From Torymus aiolomorphi (taxonomy: Eukaryota > Arthropoda > Insecta > Hymenoptera > Torymidae), in assembly GCA_036365515.1 (NCBI GenBank), contig CM070876.1, positions 135,301,394 to 135,365,393 of the forward strand: a stretch of 64,000 bases of DNA, given 5' to 3'. The notes beneath the pieces are model-generated. The model was not told the origin of the DNA. It ran no database searches and saw only the letters and a program-made list of their open reading frames with translations. This document shows, one piece after another, positions 1 to 11,012 of this stretch. The position numbers were made by a program, and so were the translations under genes. Every line of letters begins with the position of its first letter. Positions within the stretch are counted from its first letter, which is position 1.

Positions 1-2010
1 CAAGGAGCAACAGCATATATTGCAGGTACGACTAAAGATATTAATAAACTCAAAACACAGACCCAGATTGCGTTTATAGCAGACTCAGGTGCTACCGATC
101 ATATAATAAATAAGGGTATAATATTGAGCGATTTCAAAGAATGCACGGGAGAGACAATCAGAAGCGCGAATAAAAATGATTCAGCAAACATAGAAATAGA
201 TGGGAAAGGAAATTTAGTAGTAAAATCGAATATTAATAAAGATGAAATAATTATTTTGAAAAATGTAATATCAGCAGAAAACATATCAGAGAACTTAATC
301 TCCCTCAGACGTTTTGCAGATGTAGGTTTAGGAATTTATTTAGATGATGAAATTCTAAAAATCTTTGATAAAAATACAGGGGCTGAATATATTACAGGGA
401 AATATGAAAAACCAAATTGGATAATAAACTTAGAAGTAGAAAAACAAAGAAATGTTAACAATGTAAATTCAGATTACGAAAAATATTTATGCAAGGCTAG
501 GTTAGTTACTTTAGACGAGTTTGTGCAACAATCTCAGACGGATGTTATGAAATTAGATTCAAACAAATTATGAGAAGAGAATACAGAGATACTTGAGACA
601 AACACGTCTGAGATTGGGAGGGAGAATCGAGAAAAACTCGTTCGAATAAAACAAAATATCAGAAGTTCCCAAACAACTAGCGATTTCTATTTAGATGAAA
701 GAATTCTAAACAGAAAAATGCATAACCTAAACAACATGAGCATAAATGAGTCAATGGAAATTTTGGAGTATAATGAAAAATCAGAGGAGAACAAAAAGAG
801 CAAGTTGAATGAAGGCATGCTATAGCATATCAGATTAGGTCATGCTTCTTTAGGTTACCTTAAACAGATGCAAAAATCAGATGAAAGACTGAAAGGAATT
901 AAATTTGACAAAGACATTATGGATTGCGAAGTGTGTATTATGGCAAAGATGGAAAAATTGCCTTTCTCATAAGACAGAACCAGAGGAACCAGACCCCTGG
1001 AAATAATACACACAGATACAATGGGCCCTATAAAACCAGCTTCATCTCCAGGTGGCAACAGATTTATAATTGTATTTGTGGATGAATTTACTAGGTTTGC
1101 AAAAGCCTACTCGATCAATCACAAAAATGAAGCTGGCGATTGTCTTGAAAAATTCCTAATAACAATGAGAAATCTATTAGGCAAAGATGAAAAAGTCTGT
1201 TATATCAGAGTTGATAACGGAACAGAATTCATCGGAGGAAACTTCTCAGAAGTAATGAAAAAAGAAAAGATAGAGTATAATGTAGCACCTCCACACACAC
1301 CAGAACTAAATGGAACAGTAGAAAGACTTAATAAGACGTTGCAAAATAAAATAAGAGCTTTAATGATTGATTCCGGCTTACCAGAAACAATGTGGATATT
1401 GGGAGTAGAAGCCGCAGTTCACTTGTACAATAGAACACCACATAAGTCGTTAAACTCAGAAACTCCAATAAATATGCTAACTCTAAAAGTTAAAAATCAC
1501 TTAGAGAAAGTCAGAAGATTTGGATGTGTGGCATATGCCAAAATACCCATAACTGAAAGGAAGTTCTCAGAAAGAGCAATTAAAGCTATAATGGTAGGGT
1601 ACTCGGCGACAGGCTACGTTTTTTGGCATCCTTCAACTGGAAAATTCCTTCACTCCAGACATGTCAGATGTAATGAAAAACTGGCTTATAAGGATATTTA
1701 CAAATATAAGTCAGAAGAGAACGACAAATTAGAAGAAACAGAAGAATCTAGGGATCCAGAAAAAGAAATAGCACCAGTACACTCAGAAGAGAAAGAAATT
1801 CAAGCAGAAGAGATTCAAGAAAATAAACCAGAGGAAAAACAATCAGAAAAGAATCAAAAAGATGAAAGGCCAAAGAAGAGAGAAGCAGAAAACAAAGAAC
1901 CAGACAACTCAGAAGCAAAGAAACGCAAACAACCTGGAAGAAATGCGAAGACCATGGAAACAGAGAAAAATACATGGCAATCAGAAGAACTCAAACAACA
2001 AAACAATTAG
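1..2010 (+). pseudogene. copia A polyprotein: protease and integrase portion
   Basis: One reading frame (frame 1) runs from the window edge to 2010. Its protease catalytic motif DSGATDH is at 82-102. A GAG-pre-integrase segment with RLGHAS lies near 829-850 and CxxC near 927-945. The integrase core starts near 1012. The DDE residues are the Asp of HTDT just before 1021, RVDNGTEF near 1207-1230, and the Glu of NGTVERLNK near 1310-1335. Three nonsense codons break the frame: TGA at 571, TAG at 823 (where the family normally has Trp before the HxRLGH motif) and TAA at 970. After the core comes a long Glu/Lys-rich linker (about 1700-2000), usual between integrase and RT in this family, then a stop at 2008. 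This is a degenerate copy with recognisable domains but no intact product. Confidence 0.92.
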
Positions 2011-2121
2011 AGGATACAAGCTTAAAATTAAACAATAAAGTATAACAACATCAAACCTTGAAATAACAAGCGATAGAAACAATTCAGAGAACGAAATCAG
2101 ACATGCTTTTATTGCAACCAT

Positions 2122-2297
2122 TATAAAGATCCAACAACATACTCAGAAGCTATGGAATCGAAAGACAAAAATAGTTGTTTGGAAGCTATAAATGATGAAA
2201 TAAAATCAATGGAAGAAAACAGAGTATGGCAATTTGTTGATAGACCCTCTACAACAAAGGATGGCAAAAAGGTATTATATATATTATATATTATATA
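2122..2297 (+). pseudogene. copia A reverse transcriptase, N-terminal piece
   Basis: The frame reads through YSEAMESKDK and then EENRVWQFVDRP, the usual start of the copia RT domain (a substitution-rich segment, then W-x-L/F-V). It is cut after KDGKKV by the AT-rich target (ATATTATATA) and the start of the inserted mariner-like element at 2298. The continuation DSKWIFKKKT begins at about 5503, on the other side of the insert. The piece is separated from the integrase part by a stop at 2008 and a short non-coding-looking stretch. The assignment rests on motif order and on the matching continuation. Confidence 0.8.
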
Positions 2298-3060
2298 CCG
2301 GGTGTCCCATTTTAAAACCACCAGGCAAATATCTCGAAAACTAAGGGAGATGGAAAAAAACTTTTAATACAAAAGTTGTAGGGTTCAAAGGGGCCCAACT
2401 GATCGCGACCTTGGTTATGACCTTGAGGTCAATGATCAAGGTCATTTGAAGGTCAAATCGATTTTTTCAAACGGGAACCCCCACTTTTGACATCGCAAAT
2501 GGAAAGAGCAGAAAATTTTACGTTCAGATATGTCCTTGAGTCAAGATCATGGTCATGGTCATGGTCATGTTTAAAATCAAAATCAAGCAACGCATCAAAA
2601 CATTCCCATAATTAGGCATACGAGACAAATTGTTAAATACAAAAGTTGTAGGGCTCAGAGGGGCCCAACTGATCGTAACCTTGGTTATGACCTTGTGGTC
2701 AACGATCAAGGTCATTTGAAGGTCAAATCGATTTTTTCAAATGGGAACCCCCATTTTTGACCTCGTAAATGGAAAGAGCGGAAAATTTTACGTTCAGATA
2801 TGTCCTTGAGTCAAGGCCATGGTCATGGTCATGGTCATGTTTAAAATCAAAATCAATCAACGCATCCAAACATTCCCATAATTACGCATACGAGTGTTAA
2901 ATACAGAAGTTGTAGGGTTTGGAGCGGCCCAACTGATCGTGACCTTGGTTATGACCTTGAGGTCAATGATCAAGGTCATTTGGAGGTCAAATCGATTTTT
3001 TCAAATGGGAACCCCTATTTTTGACCTCGTAAATGGAAAGAGCGGAAAATTTTACTATTT
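2298..3060 (+). repeat. left inverted arm of DD41D element: three tandem units
   Basis: The phrase AATACAAAAGTTGTAGGG (or a close variant) recurs at about 2366, 2636 and 2900, a period of about 265 bp. Each unit carries TCAAGGTCA (2436-2444, 2706-2714, 2970-2978) and further GGTCA/TGACC words. The arm has an inverted partner at 4690-5485. Confidence 0.85.
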
Positions 3061-3342
3061 TTACTATTATCAATATTTACCAGGGTTAACCACTTATATC
3101 AAATAATAACAAAAGTTAATAAGTGTTGACCACCTGTATCCAATAGTGACCGGTAGTATTCAGCATTGATCGGTAATAGTCAATAATTATTACTGTTTAC
3201 ATCAAATTGTTTTCAAATTGAGCACACTTATATTGGCACAGAAAATTAAACTTTTTCGTTTTAAAATATTGTATAGTATAATAACATATTATTTCTTTTG
3301 TGGTGTGTTTTGATAAATAATTGCATTTACAACTAAAAAAGA

Positions 3343-4406
3343 ATGCCTGACTATTCTGCTAATGAAGTAGTTGACATTCTTCTTATTTTAGGAGAATGTC
3401 GACGAAACTATCGAGAGGCAAGCAGATTGTACGTGCTCGGTTCCCTCAACGACAACATCCTGATCATACGGTAATACGTGACATTGAACTGCGCGGTCGA
3501 CAAGGAAACTTCGTCCGAAGAAGGACACTGAATGAACACGATTATGAAAATAATCCTCGCTTTCTTGCTGTTCTAGCCATGGTATATTTAAATGTTCATG
3601 TCAGTTTACGCGAAATCGAGTTAACAATGGGTATTCCAAGATCTACGGCCAGTAGATATTTACGATATGCGCGTTACCATCCTTACCACATTACTCTAAA
3701 TCAAGCTTTAACTGTGGAAGATTATCGACAGAGAATAACATTTTGCCAATGGGCAACACAACAAATTACTGATGATGAAAATTTCTTTAACAATGTTCTT
3801 TTTAGCGACGAGGCTACATTTCAGAGTACTGGTATGTTGAATCGCCATAATTGCCACTACTGGTCTCCTGTTAATCCTCATTGGATGCGAGAAGTTGATC
3901 ATCAGCATCGCTGGAATGTAACGGTATGGTGTGGTATTATTAACGGATATCTGATTGGACCTTATTTTTTTGAAGGTCACGTAACTCAACATACTTATTT
4001 ACAGTTGATGAGAGACGAACTGCCACTCTTTCTAGAAAACGTTGATCTCCATACAAGGGCCAGAATGTGGCTACAACAAGATGGTGCTCCTCCACATTAT
4101 GCCAGAATTGTCAGAGATTTTCTTAATGAGAGGTTTCACGGTCGATGGATTGGTAGAGGAGGTCCCGGAGCATAGGCACCAAGATCTCCAGATCTGACAT
4201 CTCCAGATTTTTATTTATGGGGCTTCCTAAAAAATACAGTCTACCGCAACAGGCCAACTACAAGAGATGACATGATTCAAAGGATTACACAAATCTGCTT
4301 AAGTGTTCCACGTCAAGTATTATTAAATACTGTTAAAAACTTTAAAAGGAGAATAGAATGTTGTCAACAAGTAAATGGTGCAACTTTTGAGCATCTTCTT
4401 CAGTAA
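3343..4406 (+). pseudogene. DD41D mariner-like transposase (frameshift plus nonsense)
   Basis: The likely start is the ATG at 3343 (MPDYSANEVVDILLILGE), the N-terminal helix-turn-helix region of this family. This frame then shifts near 3430 into the frame whose internal ATG is at 3396. A second helix-turn-helix segment (SLREIELTMGIPRSTASRYL) follows. The catalytic residues are the Asp of FSDEAT (residue 138 from 3396) and of QQDGAPPH (residue 229). A TAG at 4173 interrupts the frame where relatives have Trp; after it come APRSPDLTSPDFYLWG and an end at 4404. Counting the stop as one residue leaves 41 residues between the second and third Asp, hence DD41D. The enzyme cuts and pastes DNA at TA. 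The frameshift and stop make this copy inactive. Confidence 0.85.
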
Positions 4407-4449
4407 ATGGTGACCGAAATACTTGGATCCTATGACTAAATACACATCA

Positions 4450-4680
4450 TCCCCGACCTTGCCTTAACTGGCCGGGTCATCTCCGACCTTGCCTTAACTG
4501 ACCGGGTCATCTCCGACCTTGCCTTAACTGGCCGGGTCATCTCCGACCTTGCTTTAACTGGCCGGGTCATTTCCGACCTTGCCTTAACTGGCCGGGTCAT
4601 CTCCGACCTTGCCTTAACTGGCCGGGTAATCTCCGACCTTGCCTTAGGTGACCGGGTCATCTCCGACTTTGCTCTTAACT
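4450..4680 (+). repeat. 30-bp minisatellite, about 8 units
   Basis: A unit containing TCTCCGACCTTGCCTTAACT followed by GGCCGGGTCA repeats head to tail with few changes. It lies between the transposase stop and the right arm of the DD41D element. It is open in one minus-strand frame only because the unit is a multiple of three; I do not call that a gene. Confidence 0.9.
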
Positions 4681-4689
4681 GCACGGAAA

Positions 4690-5485
4690 CTGACCATAAT
4701 TTTGACCATGACCTTGACCCAAGGTCATATCAGAATTTTTCGGTTTTTCTATTTACGAGGTCAAAAGTGAGGGTTGCCGTTAAACAAAATTGATTTAACC
4801 TTCAAACGACATCATCCTTGACCTCAAGTTCATGGTCAAGGTCACGATCAGTTGGGCCCCTCCAAACACTACAACTTCTGTATTTAACACTCGTATGCGT
4901 AATTATGGGAATGTTTGGATGCGTTGATTGATTTTGATTTTAAACATGACCATCACCATGACCATGGCCTTGACTCAAGGACATATCTAAACGTAAAATT
5001 TTCCGCTCTTTCCATTTATGAGGTCAAAAATGGGGGTTCCCATTTGAAAAAATCGATTTGACCTTCAAATGACCTTGATCATTGACCACAAGGTCATAAC
5101 CAAGGTTACGATCAGTTGGGCCCCTCTGAACCCTACAACTTTTGTATTTAACAATTTGTCTCGTATACCTAATTATGGGAATGTTTTGATGCGTTTATTG
5201 ATTTTGATTTTAAACATGATCATGACCATGACCATAACCTTGACTCAAGGACACATCTGAACGTAAAATTTTCCGCTCTTTCCATTTACGAGGTCAAAAG
5301 TGGGGGTTCCCATTTGAAAAAATCGATTTGACCTTCAAATGAACTTGATAATTGACCTCAAGGTCATAACCAAGGTCACGATCAGTTGGGCCCCTCTGAA
5401 CCCTACAACTTTTGTATTAAAAGTTTTTTTCCATCTCCCTTAGTTTTCGAGATATTTGCCTGGTGGTTTTAAAATGGGACACCCG
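4690..5485 (-). repeat. right inverted arm of DD41D element
   Basis: This is the inverted copy of the left arm, again as about three units. TGACCTTGA occurs at 4709 and 5070, and other TGACCT words are scattered through it. It ends GGGACACCCGG at 5485 followed by TA. Confidence 0.85.
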
Positions 5486-7028
5486 GTATATACATATAAT
5501 AGATTCGAAATGGATCTTTAAAAAGAAAACAGGAGAGAAAGGTGAAAAGTGTACAAAGGCAGATTAGTAATCAGAGGCTTCAAAGACAGAAATGTATACG
5601 AATTGAAAGAGACAGACGCACCAGTATACAGATTGACATAATAAATAAATACGACGTAGAGGTATTTCAGATGGATGTCAAAACCGCTTTTCTGAATGGA
5701 ACACTGGAAGAGGAGATATATATGGATATTCCAGATGGTATAAACTGTGATGCAGAAATCAGAAGAGCAAAAGTATGCAAACTACAGAAAGCTCTATATG
5801 GTCTGAGAATCAGTCCAAAAAGATGGAATGTAAGGGTTTCAGAAGAAGCATTAAAACTAGGACTGGAAAAAGACATAAATGAACCATGCCTGTTTACCTG
5901 GAGAAAAGATGGAAACGTAGTTATGTTAATTCTATACGTAGATGACATACTACTAGCAGGTAATGACAAACAAAAATTAGAAGAAATCAGAGAGAAATTA
6001 AGTCTTATATTTAAAATGAAAGACTTAGGACAACCAGAGAACTTCTTAGGAATGAGAATTCTCAGAGACAGACAAAATAAAACCTTGGCACTAAAACAGA
6101 CAGAATACACAGAGAAAATCTTGGAAAGATTTAACATGAGAGAATGCAAAACTCAGAGAACACCCATGGTGACAAGACAAGTTAAAAACAGAGAACTCAG
6201 AAGTGAAGAAAACTCGAACGAATCAGAAGAATCAAAAACAAAAACCAAAGCACCGTACAGAGAAGCCATTGGAAGTTGCGATATCTGGCAGGAGCCACGA
6301 GACCAGATATCACATTTGCAGTCAACTATTTATCCAGACGACAATTAAATCCAACAGAAGAGGATTGGAAAGATGTAAAAAGAATATTCAGATATCTCCG
6401 AGGAACATATGATCTTGGGTTGACGTACAGAGTAAGGGATGAAAATCTAACAGCTATGACAGATGCAAGCTTTAGAGATTGTTCAGACTCATCTTCCACA
6501 GGGGGCTATATAATAAAATTATTTGGTGACCCAATAATGTGGAGAAGTCATAAACAGAGGTATGTGACACTGTCAACTTGCCAAGCGGAGTATCTTGCCA
6601 TGAGCGAAGCGTGTCAGGAACTTGTATCGTTAGACAGAGCAATCAGAGACATAACAGGCAAAACAATGTATCCAGTAACTATTTGGTGCGACAATAAATC
6701 AGCTGGTGATTGCACTCAGATGGATGGCAGCCACAAACTCAAAAACTTTGATGATAATCTAGAATCAATCAGAAGAAATTTAGAAAACAGAGAAAAGACA
6801 GGGAGTAAAAGTCATATGGCGGTCACTCACGGTGACTATATAAAATCATGTGTTTTTGAAGGAAAAGTAACAGTCAGATGGGTTTCTACTAAAGAAAATG
6901 AAGCAGACATAATGACTAAACCACTTCCCTTTGATACGCACAAATACTTAAGAGATAAAATAATAAATTCAGAACATATTAAAATCAGAGAAATAGCACT
7001 ATACACTAATACACATGAAAGACAATAA
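5486..7028 (+). pseudogene. copia A reverse transcriptase and RNase H
   Basis: The continuation begins with DSKWIFKKKT at about 5503. The frame then shifts twice: RLVIRGFKD is read in a second frame near 5555-5585, and QMDVKTAFLNG in a third from about 5670. RT motifs seen are KTAFLNG, KALYGLR and the catalytic YVDD (Asp-Asp codons 5941-5946). Another shift near 6290 leads to a frame that includes ATRPDITFAVNYLS, the RNase H Asp in TDASF, the CQAEYLAM segment, and the terminal ADIMTKPLP typical of copia ends. The last stop is just after 7024. The gene copies element RNA into DNA in related elements; here at least three frameshifts prevent a full product. Confidence 0.9.
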
Positions 7029-7267
7029 TAAAAGCAAAATCAGATGGTTATATATGTGTATTTTCTTTATTTCAGAGATGACTCCAAACTACAGTGGAAG
7101 CCAAACACCTTAGATTAATTTTGTTTTTTTTAAATACTAGACGTTTTCTTGTAACCTTTTTTATAAATAAAATTCCTACAAATATACATACATATACAAG
7201 GCTCAGAAGATAATCCGATAAGAGAATCAGAAGATACTTATACGAGAATCAGAAGTTGCGCACCCTC

Positions 7268-7279
7268 AAAGGGAGGGAG
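7268..7279 (+). other. polypurine tract of copia A
   Basis: AAAGGGAGGGAG lies immediately before the TGTAAG that opens the 3' LTR. In LTR retrotransposons such a purine run primes plus-strand synthesis. Its position fixes the LTR start at 7280. Confidence 0.8.
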
Positions 7280-7619
7280 TGTAAGAAGTATGTGGGCTTT
7301 GAGTCCACGCAACACTCTACAGCGGTGCATCTCGGTGTGCGCCGCCGTCGACATCGCCAAGATGGCGCCAGCCTGTATCAGAGGAGCGCAGTGGATGTAC
7401 TGCGGCCTCCCCTCTACACGACTACGCCTGCTCTGTGTTCGCGCCAACGACGGCGCGACTCTCTCTCTCCCGTGTAGAACCCCGATCAAGCCGGACGCAT
7501 TGCCATCGCCTCAGCGACTCTCTTGTGCCATCCATCTTCACTCAGAGCCTCAATAAAGGACTTATTGTTTTGTTTTAAAATAAAGTGTTTTGGCTTCGTT
7601 ATTTGACCCGCATCCAACA
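7280..7619 (+). repeat. 3' LTR of copia A
   Basis: The LTR opens TGTAAG right after the polypurine tract and closes CCAACA at 7619, giving short inverted ends. It contains AATAAA at 7552 close to its end, as expected for the R/U5 polyadenylation signal. The sequence CCAAGATGGCGCC near 7357 resembles a YY1/Pho core. The partner LTR is outside the window, so the end is inferred from the TG..CA pattern alone. Confidence 0.75.
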
Positions 7620-7801
7620 AGAGAGATTAAATTAAATTAATTATAAATTAAAATAAATTAGATTAGTGTTCATCCCAAAAACATTATATTAAATGTAATC
7701 TACAGTAGAGAATAGTAAAGAATAGTATATTACGAAACTTTTGAGGGAAAAACTTTCCTATTTGGATTCCGTGGTGCATATACCATTTTTCAATATACCC
7801 A

Positions 7802-7858
7802 GGCCGAAAATATCACATTCGCGTCTTTGAGCCGGGAGCAGAAATGATACTTCCGGTT
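7802..7858. repeat. GGCCGAAA hairpin, copy 1 (degenerate)
   Basis: It begins GGCCGAAAATATCACATTCG and ends with a decayed complement, ATACTTCCGG. The centre GAGCCGGGAGC matches the centres of the copies at 20531, 20732 and 43369. About 57 bp. Confidence 0.6.
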
Positions 7859-7878
7859 AGGGTAAGGTGAAAATAGTT

Positions 7879-8365
7879 TTTCTGTCTCTATGTCTCTGTC
7901 TCTATGTCTCTCTGTATATATGTTTCAGTCTCTATGTGTCGTTCTCTACATTTCTGTCTCTACGTCTATGTCTCTATGACTCTGTCTTAACGTCTCTGTC
8001 TCTACGTCTGTATCTCTAAGTCTCTGTCTCTATGTCTCGGTCACTCTGTATCGGACTCTACGTTTCTCTTTCTAAGTTTCTGTCTCTACGTTTCTGCCTC
8101 TACGACTATGTCTCTACATTTATATCTCTACGCCTCTGTTTTTACGTCTCTGTCTCTACATCTATGTCTCTACGCCTTTGCCTCCATGCCTCTGTCTATA
8201 ATTTCGGTCTCTAATCTCTCTCTCCATGTCTCTGTCTCAACTTTTCTGTCTCTATGGCTCTGTGTATACGCCTCGGTTTCTACGTCTCTGACTCTCTGAC
8301 TCTGTCTCTACATTTCTGTCTCTACTTCTCCACCTCTCTCTCTACATTTCTGTCTCTACTTCTCC

Positions 8366-8458
<93 letters not shown>

Positions 8459-8512
8459 TTCCTCTTCCTCTTCCTCTCCCTCTCCCTCTCCCTCTCCCTC
8501 TCTTTACGTCTT
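7879..8512. repeat. CTCTGTCTCTACG-type and (CT)n simple repeat
   Basis: An irregular pyrimidine-rich run built on TCTCTGTCTCTACGTC is followed by a pure (CT)n tract of about 88 bp (8365-8453) and CTTCCT/CTCCCT units. Apparent long frames here (Leu-Ser runs) are artefacts of the repeat. Confidence 0.95.
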
Positions 8513-8626
8513 TGTCTTATATATCAATATTATGCAAGATCGAAGGTGAGACAGACGTACCTTAGCAATTTTCATATCATAGATTTATGCTCGAATTTTC
8601 ACAAAATTATTGCAAATCTACTACGT

Positions 8627-8866
8627 CACTGAGGAGAAAATATGGTTACTGCTATAATAATGTATATTGCAAAATCATTACAACCATATTTTTATAGTAA
8701 AAGTTACTATATTATAGTTGCATTTACAATAATTATAGTGTAAACTATTAAAATATATCTTACGACTAATAAAATATAGTATACTTTACTGAAAAAAGAG
8801 AAACCGTAACTATATTTTGACTACTATACTATATAATAGTAACGATTATGTACATTTTTCTCAGTG
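8627..8866. mobile_element. 240-bp AT-rich MITE with CACTGAG ends
   Basis: The ends are inverted: CACTGAGGAGAAAATATGG on the left and the complement of CACTGAGAAAAATGTACAT on the right, followed by GTTAC on both sides. No coding capacity. No clear target duplication (CGT against CGA), so the superfamily is left open. Confidence 0.6.
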
Positions 8867-9509
8867 CGATAGGGTAGGATGCAAGTTCCTCTCTGTACGA
8901 TTTTGCGCAAGTGCGCTTCATAGGTTCTGTTTGTGTCCATTAATAAAAATGTAATAAGACTCGATAAATAAACTAAATATATTCTATTGCATTTTCCCTA
9001 ATGGATAGAGGAATCGCGACAAAAGTGCAGCCGAATTTCAATTGATTTACTTCCAGGATACGTAGGGTTTGCCACGAGTTCTGCGCGAATACCACGAATT
9101 CTGCGCACGTTTTAAACGTGCGCGGTTGTTCAAAAGTTAAAACTCCGATACCAATTCAGCAAGTTTATTTTTGGGTTTTTGAAGTTTTGTTACATGGCAC
9201 TATAATTATTAAATGAAAAACTTGTGTCACTTTGAAGTTTACTTTTTATCTACTCTATTATTTGAAAAATAAAAATCGCTAGAAATGCTAAAATATAAAA
9301 TATATAGCGTATATGATTATGATTTAGTTAAACTGAACGCATTTTATAAGAAAAATTTTATTACAATAACAATTTTGTATCACCTGTTGTATAAATATGA
9401 CGTGTTTTGATTAATAATAATACCGAATATAAGTTAAAAAAGTTGTATTATGAAAATGACTTGTACAATAAATTTGGTTTGGCATTTCTCAAATTTTTAG
9501 GATGGTTAG
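8867..9509. other. AT-rich stretch without a recognised gene
   Basis: Apart from a short palindrome around 9109 (ACGTTTTAAACGT), I see no coding frame or repeat here. It is probably the 5' flank of the broken hAT element that follows. Confidence 0.5.
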
Positions 9510-10667
9510 ACTAATCGTGGACGGCAACAAGATGTTCAGCACTACAGGTATATTTGGCAGTTAGACCGAAATCGACGCCAATGGTTAAGGGCCCATCCAG
9601 ATCGAGCGGATAAAGCTTGTTGCATTATTTGTAATAGTCTTAAATGCACATTTAAGAACAATAAACGATTACTCGAGATCAGCTGCGCATATCAGACGAT
9701 TACAAAATTTAGATCCCGATAATGAAGTAAATGAAGACGAAGATGAATTTGGAAAAGAAGTTTCGAGGATCAAAATTATTTTATGCATGTTTTTTGCAAA
9801 AAATCGTTTACCTATTGCGTTAATTGATGAACTATTAGCTCTAATAGTTAAGCTAAGCGTAATCTTATGCAAAAAATTACAAAAGATGTTATTGCTGTTT
9901 CTTATAAAGCTGAGCTTATGAATCTTCTTCGCACTCTCACATTTTCAATTCTTTTCGATGAGTCAACGGATGTGTCGACTAAAAAACACGGCTGTGTTAT
10001 AGTAAGATTTATCAATGTGGGATTGAATAAAGTTATTACCGCACTTTGGGCCATTGTACCCATTTATAACGACGACGACGAAATAAGCGAAGCTACGGCT
10101 AACGGACTCTATCAGAGAATTTTAGAGTCGCTTGGCAATTTTTTGATAATTCCACGAGAAAATTTACAAGCCTTTGTGTCTGATGGGTGCAGTGTTATGC
10201 TGCAAATTCTGTCGCACAAAAGTTTAGAAGAGATTTCCCTGGCATTCACACAATTTCATTCCCGTGCCACGCTGCGCATTTGAGCGCTTCGTATGCCATA
10301 AGAGAACTACCTCAAGATATCATTGATTTGCCTCGTGATGTATATAACTTTTTTAAAAGCCCGAAGAGGAAGCATTTGTTATCGCAAGAGCAAATAAATG
10401 AAAATTATGATGTTCACTAAATTTTGAGGCCTGTTCCGACACGATGGCTCGAAATGGGACCCTGCATAAATCGCATTCTAAATTATGGGTTCCGATTTAT
10501 AATGTATTATACGGAATGTCGCGTGATAATGATGTAGCAAGACGTTTATGTGATATATTTAATAATACCACAACGAAATGCTACTTAATGTTTCTAAATT
10601 ATATTTTACCAATGATGGAAAATCTGAATGGATGACTTCAAGGAGAACAGGTACTAATAGATATAGT

Positions 10668-10959
10668 TGTTAAAATGAGAGAGAAAAAGTCGTGGTTGTT
10701 GGTAAAAGGATATTTATTAAAATAGAAATATAATACAGCGCCATACGCTTGGGCACCGCGTGCCGCTCCTGACGAGAGCTGAGAGCCAAGAGAGCGGGGC
10801 TCGCGTTCGTCGCTGCCGTGCACGCTCGCAAGTCACACCGTAGGTGCTGGAGTGGGGAAACCTACAATGTGCGTGTGTCGCGCTCGCTGTTTTCGTCTCT
10901 CGTGCGACTTCCAAATATTTACATTCTCGCGCAATATAATATGTATCATTATTTCAACA
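10668..10959 (-). repeat. 3' LTR of copia B
   Basis: On the plus strand it reads TGTTAAAATGAGAGAG to TTATTTCAACA. It is the partner of 15316-15607; the visible differences are GAGAGC/GAAAGC and CACCGTAGG/CACCATAGG. Confidence 0.95.
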
Positions 10960-11012
10960 CGCCTCCTTACATTTATATTGCGTATAAACTTAACTTAAGT
11001 ATCGAATCTAAT

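Larger units (their letters stand above)
2298..5485 (+). mobile_element. DD41D (rosa-like) Tc1/mariner transposon with long subterminal inverted arrays
   Basis: The two ends are inverted copies: CCGGGTGTCCCATTTT on the left and its complement on the right, each bordered by TA in a TATATA context (2296-2297 and 5486-5487). TA duplication is the Tc1/mariner hallmark. Each arm is about 770-800 bp and built of tandem units. A single transposase gene lies between them. The element sits inside copia A and is flanked exactly by the two halves of its RT frame. Its transposase is broken, so this copy is not autonomous. Confidence 0.9.
1..7619 (+). mobile_element. Ty1/copia LTR retrotransposon A (5' end outside window, decayed)
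   Basis: Domain order along the plus strand is protease, GAG-pre-integrase, integrase, reverse transcriptase and RNase H, which is the copia order (integrase before RT). It ends in a polypurine tract and a 340-bp LTR. The 5' LTR and most of gag lie before base 1. The coding region has in-frame stops and frameshifts and is split by a mariner-like transposon at 2298-5485, so this copy cannot move by itself. With the insert removed, the two RT pieces abut, so the mariner-like element is the younger arrival. Confidence 0.93.

Noticed and set aside
1748..1975. Minus-strand hydrophobic frame in copia A
   Set aside because: It is the complement of the Glu/Lys-rich linker of the polyprotein; the apparent membrane protein is an artefact.
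4436..4684. 82-codon minus-strand frame with repeated RSEMTRPVKA
   Set aside because: It is the 30-bp minisatellite read in one frame; the unit is a multiple of three so no stop occurs.
8032..8565. Long plus-strand Leu/Ser-rich frames
   Set aside because: They are translations of the CT-rich simple repeat and have no other support.
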